The notes beneath the pieces were generated by a model. It was not told the DNA's origin and did not search any database. It was given only the letters and a program-made list of their open reading frames with translations. The position numbers and the translations under genes are program-made. Shown piece after piece: positions 58,314 through 64,000 of a stretch of DNA of 64,000 nt; position 1 is the stretch's first letter; each line of letters starts with the position of its first letter. Location of the stretch: positions 338,605,076 to 338,669,075 of the forward strand of contig CM068368.1 in NCBI GenBank assembly GCA_034769895.1, read 5' to 3'. The stretch is from Magicicada septendecula. Taxonomy: Eukaryota > Arthropoda > Insecta > Hemiptera > Cicadidae.

Positions 58314-61300
58314 CTACACACAAAATGCGTGTTATGACTACTTTATACAGACCATTATAATCCTAGTTTTCTTGAGGTAGTACTCATTCTCCCGTTTGCT
58401 CTGTTTTGCTTCCTGTTCTCATACAATCTGCCAAAACGTTATAAAATTTTTAAAAGTAATTAATATACATAGGCGTGTAGACGGAGAACATAAATCAATG
58501 ATTATGAATGATTATGGTTAACGTTTTGCACAAACTCTATACAATTCAGAAAGTTTACTGTTGGTTACAAGGAAGTACTGGCCATCGGATACTTGAAGTT
58601 ACTGTCATAATTGTAAAGGCAAGGAACAACTGAGTCACCTAGAAATTTTCACGAAAACTGTAAAACTAATCAGATAGTAAGCATCTATATTGAGCAAGAG
58701 ACGAAAAATTGCATTGCGTTCTGTATTTTAATCTTTTTCTTTGCACTGATAGTGATACTGCTGGTGGACACATTCTAAAGTCGTCAGAATGTCCTGTTGA
58801 TCCGTCCTCTATTTAATGTCACGATTCAAGAACTTCTCTCTTGGCTGTCACCTAGCACATTCACATTTACCTAACATTATAACACCATAGTCATAACATT
58901 ATTGTGTTTAATTAAGTGTCCCACATATCTACATTTCTTTCCGTCAAGGTTTATCCACAATATTTTTCCGTAAACTCTGCTAAATACCTGTCTGCTAAAT
59001 ACATCGTTGTTAATCCTGTCCTTTCCTCTATCGTTCCATGGAATCCTGTGCAGTCTCCTTTGAGTATGAAATGCTCGCAATAAACAGAAATGAGATTTCA
59101 AATTGTGGAAAATTTCTGCACCCGGTACACCTGTGCTTGATATGACGACATAACACAAGAACTAGGGGCAATACGCTGTAGGAGAGAAGATTCAAGAACA
59201 CCGAGGAGCAGAGTTTGAACACGTAAACCGATAAAGGAGAAACAAAATACTAAAAATGGCTTTTCAGTATAACTCAAAAGGAAAGATCCAAGAACACAGG
59301 TCGGGGACCTAAGTTCAGACTCTTCTAGTCTCTGTGCCATTAAATACTGTTTATGGCGTTTTCCCTTAGGTTATACTGTCAATCATTACTTCTTGTAAAT
59401 ATTCCTAATTTGTTCCCGAATATTTTCAAAAATCCTTGTGCGTATGTGCTAATACAAATGATTAAAATATTCAGATTTTCCAAATTACTAATCCACAGAA
59501 TTTACACGAAATTAATGTTATTATATATAGCCCGAAATTACTGGACTTGCTTGCTCTGAAACGATGACAACATGTCACTCACCTCCCAAAGCGGAAATGT
59601 TGGGACTACTTCGTTGTTATGCAATTGTTTACTCTGTTCTAAACACTTAGGATAGTGTTTATATTAGGATACTTAGGATTAGGAAAATATTTAGGATGAC
59701 CTTCTATTACACAGGCAGCGATTATACCATTAAACGTGTTATCGTGTACGGACATAAAATCTGAATAACAACAGACACTTTTGTACAATTGATACCTAAC
59801 ATATGGTTAGCGGGTACAAAAATGCATCCAATGCATTTATTTTCAGACCACGATGCCCGTCAAGATTTACAAAATAATAGTAATAGGCGTTGATGGGTTT
59901 GTAAGTGTAATGATGCAGGAAGATCACGTGCGTATGCGAGGTGTGTGTGTGTGTAAGCTATTATCAGCAGTAGTTTCAAATAATAATAGATCCTCAAACT
60001 ACCGCGGGCGGCGCTTTAAGTCTACGGAAATTTGAGAGCTTCTGATGTTGGTTATAATTATCAGAATAATTATTTTAGTTCAGTTGTTTTGCATATAATG
60101 CAGATGAAACATTCTTTTGAACAGTAATCAATGCACATAAAACGACTAAAACGTAATGACTTTAAATATAGACACTACCTATCATAATACCGACCGACCA
60201 CCACTGACGCTACAACAATTGCTTTTTTTTATGTGTTGTCTCCATTGTTTAACAATAATTGAATTATACAATGATATTTTTACTTGCTATGCCTCCTTAT
60301 ATGTTAGGTACAAAAGTTAAAAATGAGGTTTTCCTGGTAATACATGTTTAATATCTTCTGAATCCGAAAACAACATTTTTAAGGCGATTGTGCAATATGC
60401 ATGCTTGCGCACTCGCGAGTCTGTGTGAGAACTTTGCGGATGAATGTTGTACTTTTCATCATTTGTTACCTATGTCCTATCTTTTTGAGAGTCGCATTCA
60501 CTAGCGAACTTCGGCTATCGTCCTTTCGATAATACGTAGCTTTAGTCCATCTGCTCTATTGATTCTCCATAGCGCTAGCGTAACCAGGATGTACACGTCG
60601 CCTTACGGGACCGCGCTTTTCCTTGTACAATGAGTTGCAAGATGTTTTGATAACTCGTTATAAGTAAATTTGCTTTTTATAGTTCTTATGAATTCCACAC
60701 GTTACATCACTTCGACGCTGTCAAATTAATCTGGAGTACGTGCCGGTAAATCCATATTTTGAATATGGCTGCAAAATCCATACACTAACTTTTTGACTGC
60801 GATTTCGTTTCTGTGAGCATCCAGTCTACCAGGCTGTAAAGTAGTCTGGAGCTTATTGTCATTCTTAATCTAAGTTTCAGACTTAAATTGTCTCATCATT
60901 CAAGAGATATCGAAGATTTATCATCTGGTTAGAGTTCCACCTTTGTACTACTCGTATTAACAAGAAATACATCTGTTTTTGCACTATTTGAAATTTTACT
61001 AACAGCCACGCTGTTGTTTCAGATAGTGCTGTACATCAACATCCACCTACTGAGTCAATCTACTTTGTAAACCGCCCGAAGAGGCAGCAAGACTGGCTTT
61101 ATCATGATCACATCTGATGTTATCCTGTCTTCGTATCCAACTAATTATAGTGGATACGTTTGCAACAAAAATAAGCGACTATATTCCTTTGTGCAAGAAT
61201 AGTTAAATAGAAGGATTTAGTGGGATCTGTATTTGATTACTAAACGGGACTGTGGTATCTGATGCAAGACATAATCATAATTTACTTATGTAATTCTGAG

Positions 61301-64000
61301 ATTCCGAATAGGAAATTGCGTAGGGGATATCAAAGTACGTACACTACATACTATAAAATCAGACCACTTGTCCCTTTATGGAAAGTTTAAATAATGAGTT
61401 AATAATAAGTGTAGCCTGCCCTATATAAGTGGTTCGGCGTACAAGGGGCCAGCACTACGCTACAGCGACTCATTGTTATCCCAAGTACTCGTTTCCATAG
61501 ACTGAGTAAAAGGCTGAAAAATGCGTCCAACCTAGGGGTGATTTTACGATACAAAAACAGTCTACGACTAGAGTAAAATACCAGGACCTTGTAGAATTAA
61601 ACCCATTTCTGTCATTCGTCTCATAACTGCAGCACAAACAGGTCACAAAAACGATGTAGTTAGACACATTAAATAATTAAGAACAAAACGGTTTTATACT
61701 CTTTCTCTATAATTGTTTTATAGGAAAAGTCTTTCAGACTCCTTGTAGACTACGTATACATGTGTAATAAGCAATGTATGCTACATCTTCCAAAACGAGT
61801 AAACATTTGAGCTTGGTCTGTTATGGAGATGAGTGGCCAGCGGTAGGAAGTGTAGCCTATAACACGACGCGACGGCTAATTACGTTGTCAGATAACTTCA
61901 GCTTACATTAGTTATTCCGCTACTGACTCTGCCACTCTGCTAACATCAAGTTGTGTATAGAGTTACTTATTAGTAGGTTATATAAGTTCGAAAAAAAATA
62001 TTCTTTAAGATTAATGCAGTCGTAAATTACAGTTTATTTTCCTGTAAGTGTGAATTCACTTGAGTGACGTTACAAGTGAATGCCGCATGACAAGAGCAGG
62101 TGGACTCGTCACATTCCGTCAACTAGAAATAAATAAAACTAGTTTTTATTGTGTGTGTGTGTGTGTGTGAGTCCGTGCGTCTGTGACATTACAAATGCAC
62201 GCAGCTGACGCAGTGAGACGTATTCTTCTAACGAGATCCGTGTAGCAAATGTAACTCAATAAAAGTAACAGTAAAGGTGTAGAATGCTTTACTGTTACAT
62301 TCACGTTATACGAGGAATTATGTTTTCATGAGTAGTAGCCGTGTGCAGATTAAACCAATATCTAAACAAAGCAATTAGAAGCCTTAATTTATAAAAAGTG
62401 ATTGTCTCTTTATACGCAAATTAGGAAAATATGATACACCAATGAGCAGTTTTTCGAACTAAACCTCTGAAAGAAATTAATTCTATGTTTCAAATAATAA
62501 AAACAACGAAAACACAAAACAATCACATAATAAGTACTGTAAAAAAATAAGTAAACACAAACTGTAATCGCTGCTGTTAAATTCGAACTCTTAAAGTACG
62601 GTATGTAGATCCTGGAGTGTTCGTATTGCCTGTGAACTTTAAATTCTGGAAATAGAGCTTCGTACTCCGTTTCTGTTTATTGCAGGAATAAACATCATAC
62701 GCTAGTTTTAAGTATCGGAAAATAGGAAACATAAACGCTTTGCCATATCGATTTTCCAGTGTTCTTTATTAGAAAACTAAGTTCAGTGATAGCGTGCCAG
62801 AAGAAAGCTGTCTGGACGTCATCGAGTCATCTTGTTAGGTTTATATTTGTCAATCAGAATTCTCAGTATTCAGATCATCTGAAGTATTATATTTGAAGTA
62901 TCTCAGTAATCAGGCCAGTACTAAGTATCGGACAGGTGCTTACTTAGTCTTCATTTTGAAATTCAGCTCCCTTAGATTAGTTTTCAGAAATAGTTTTTCA
63001 TAATTCAGGTATAACTTAATTTTTCCTTGTTTACTCTTACTACGAATAAGAGAAAACCGTCTTTTTGTCTGTTTCACTTTTTGCATGTGTGTTTGTGTAA
63101 TTGATTTTCCAACAATTCCAAACTTGAATATAGGAAATTTCTAAGGTCGAGACCAGTTCAAAACGATTTATTGTTTGTTTGCATTTAACAGACGAAAATA
63201 GAAACATTGTTTTGAATTTCTAAGAAGATTTACTTCTTATAATGTTTATGCACTAGCTTTATAAGGAAAGAAATTCGAATTTTGCAATTTTACAACTACG
63301 GAAGAAACTTCAGAAAAAATATACCCACTAATAACATATCCTGTCTTTAATCTTGCCTTTTTTCAAGGCCATTTTAAGAAGCCTTCTTGTCACTGCGAAT
63401 AGGTTTTACTACTACTACTTGCCTGTATTTTGTTGAACCCTCTTAGATTATTTAATAAACTGGGAAGTTAGATATGATCATGAATGTACAGAAACAAAAA
63501 TTATGTATGTATCTAGATAAAAAGTCCAATGATGACTAGAAGTCTTAAAACTTGATCCAGAATAATATGATTCCTTCCAATGACTGGTCTAGTTGTGTTT
63601 AAAACAGGAAATAGTAATAATTGTACGTTTTCACGATGTAGAGTATGGAAAAATAAATACGGCAAACAATTCGATAATTTTTGTCATAACGTAAGTGGAA
63701 TGTAATTTCTCATACTGTATAGTTTTGTAGTACTGTAAATGAATAGTGTTTTGAACTCGCCTCTTAACTTTGAGGATGTTAAGACGGTCCAGCTGTAATG
63801 CTTCCCAAATTACAATTTCTTACAGCAAAGTAATGGTAGGCTATCCGGCTTCCGTTAAGCCTGAAATATATTGATAGGAATCAGCAATTTAACAAATTTG
63901 CTACAAGATGGCTACACGGCTTAAAAGCAAACTTAAAATTAACGACATACGAGCATTTTCAAAGAGAAAAGTTTGAAGCAATGACGAAGTGTTTACTCTT
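58314..64000. other. AT-rich sequence upstream of the CBM14 gene, no gene recognised
   Basis: The first exon and promoter of the CBM14 gene should lie in or beyond this stretch, but no minus-strand signal peptide with a phase-1 donor could be identified. Short GT tracts occur at about 59939-59955 and 62151-62169. The remaining sequence shows no recognisable element. Confidence 0.5.
62151..62169. repeat. (GT)n microsatellite
   Basis: A perfect GT run of 9 to 10 copies. Confidence 0.95.

Noticed and set aside
59028..59222. Minus-strand hydrophobic start (MFKLCSSVFLNLLSY) as exon 1 of the CBM14 gene
   Set aside because: It lies on the right side of the gene, but no good donor in phase 1 follows the hydrophobic stretch.
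61422..61429. TATATAAG in a promoter-like context on the plus strand
   Set aside because: No ORF or splice-ready start follows on the plus strand, and the only nearby gene is on the minus strand. A chance match is likely in AT-rich DNA.

Overview
This window looks like a piece of a large, AT-rich, repeat-laden arthropod genome, most likely an insect. The one host gene that can be read with confidence is a secreted chitin-binding protein with three CBM14 (peritrophin-A) domains, of the obstructor/CPAP kind found in arthropod cuticle and gut lining. It is split by phase-matched introns on the minus strand (51863 to 38997). Everything else that can be named is mobile or repetitive: a Ty3/gypsy retrotransposon, a hAT transposon, several decayed non-LTR retrotransposons, two copies of an unusual inverted-repeat element, a solo LTR, a long composite satellite and long dinucleotide runs. 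Which insect it is cannot be settled from the sequence.

Left part (1-22400). After AT-rich spacer come a frameshifted fragment of an arthropod multi-copy protein (1060-1504), the 3' end of a Jockey-like element (3919-4237) and a lone signal-peptide exon (4267-4318, minus) whose partner exons are not visible. A small inverted-repeat element lies at 5104-5517. From 5943 to 22364 there is a three-level nest. The outer shell is an inverted-repeat element carrying a broken Cc8L18.2-like gene. A hAT element (6353-21166, 8-bp target duplication TGTACTAT) sits inside that gene. A Ty3/gypsy element (8392-20772, 4-bp duplication ATGT, two 2829-bp LTRs differing at 7 positions) sits inside the hAT transposase gene. 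The gypsy element is the youngest and still has nearly complete gag and pol, broken once by a frameshift in the reverse transcriptase.

Middle (22400-34120). About 38 copies of a roughly 160-bp unit are arranged in blocks with recurring head and tail modules and duplicated spacers, ending in a (CA)100(GA)39 tract. I see no gene here.

Right part (34120-64000). This holds the CBM14 gene and its introns. The intron between exons b and c contains a second, fuller copy of the inverted-repeat element (43596-45842). The intron between exons a and b contains a dead R1-like insertion (47565-49040) with a 13-bp target duplication and short poly(A). Upstream of the gene are a decayed RNase H fragment of a non-LTR element (52620-53240) and a 3.1-kb solo LTR (55217-58309, duplication CCAT). 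No first exon or promoter of the CBM14 gene was found. The best candidate for an undescribed system is the inverted-repeat element family: its single ORF shows a possible D-D-CxxC-H-E layout of an RNase H-fold transposase.
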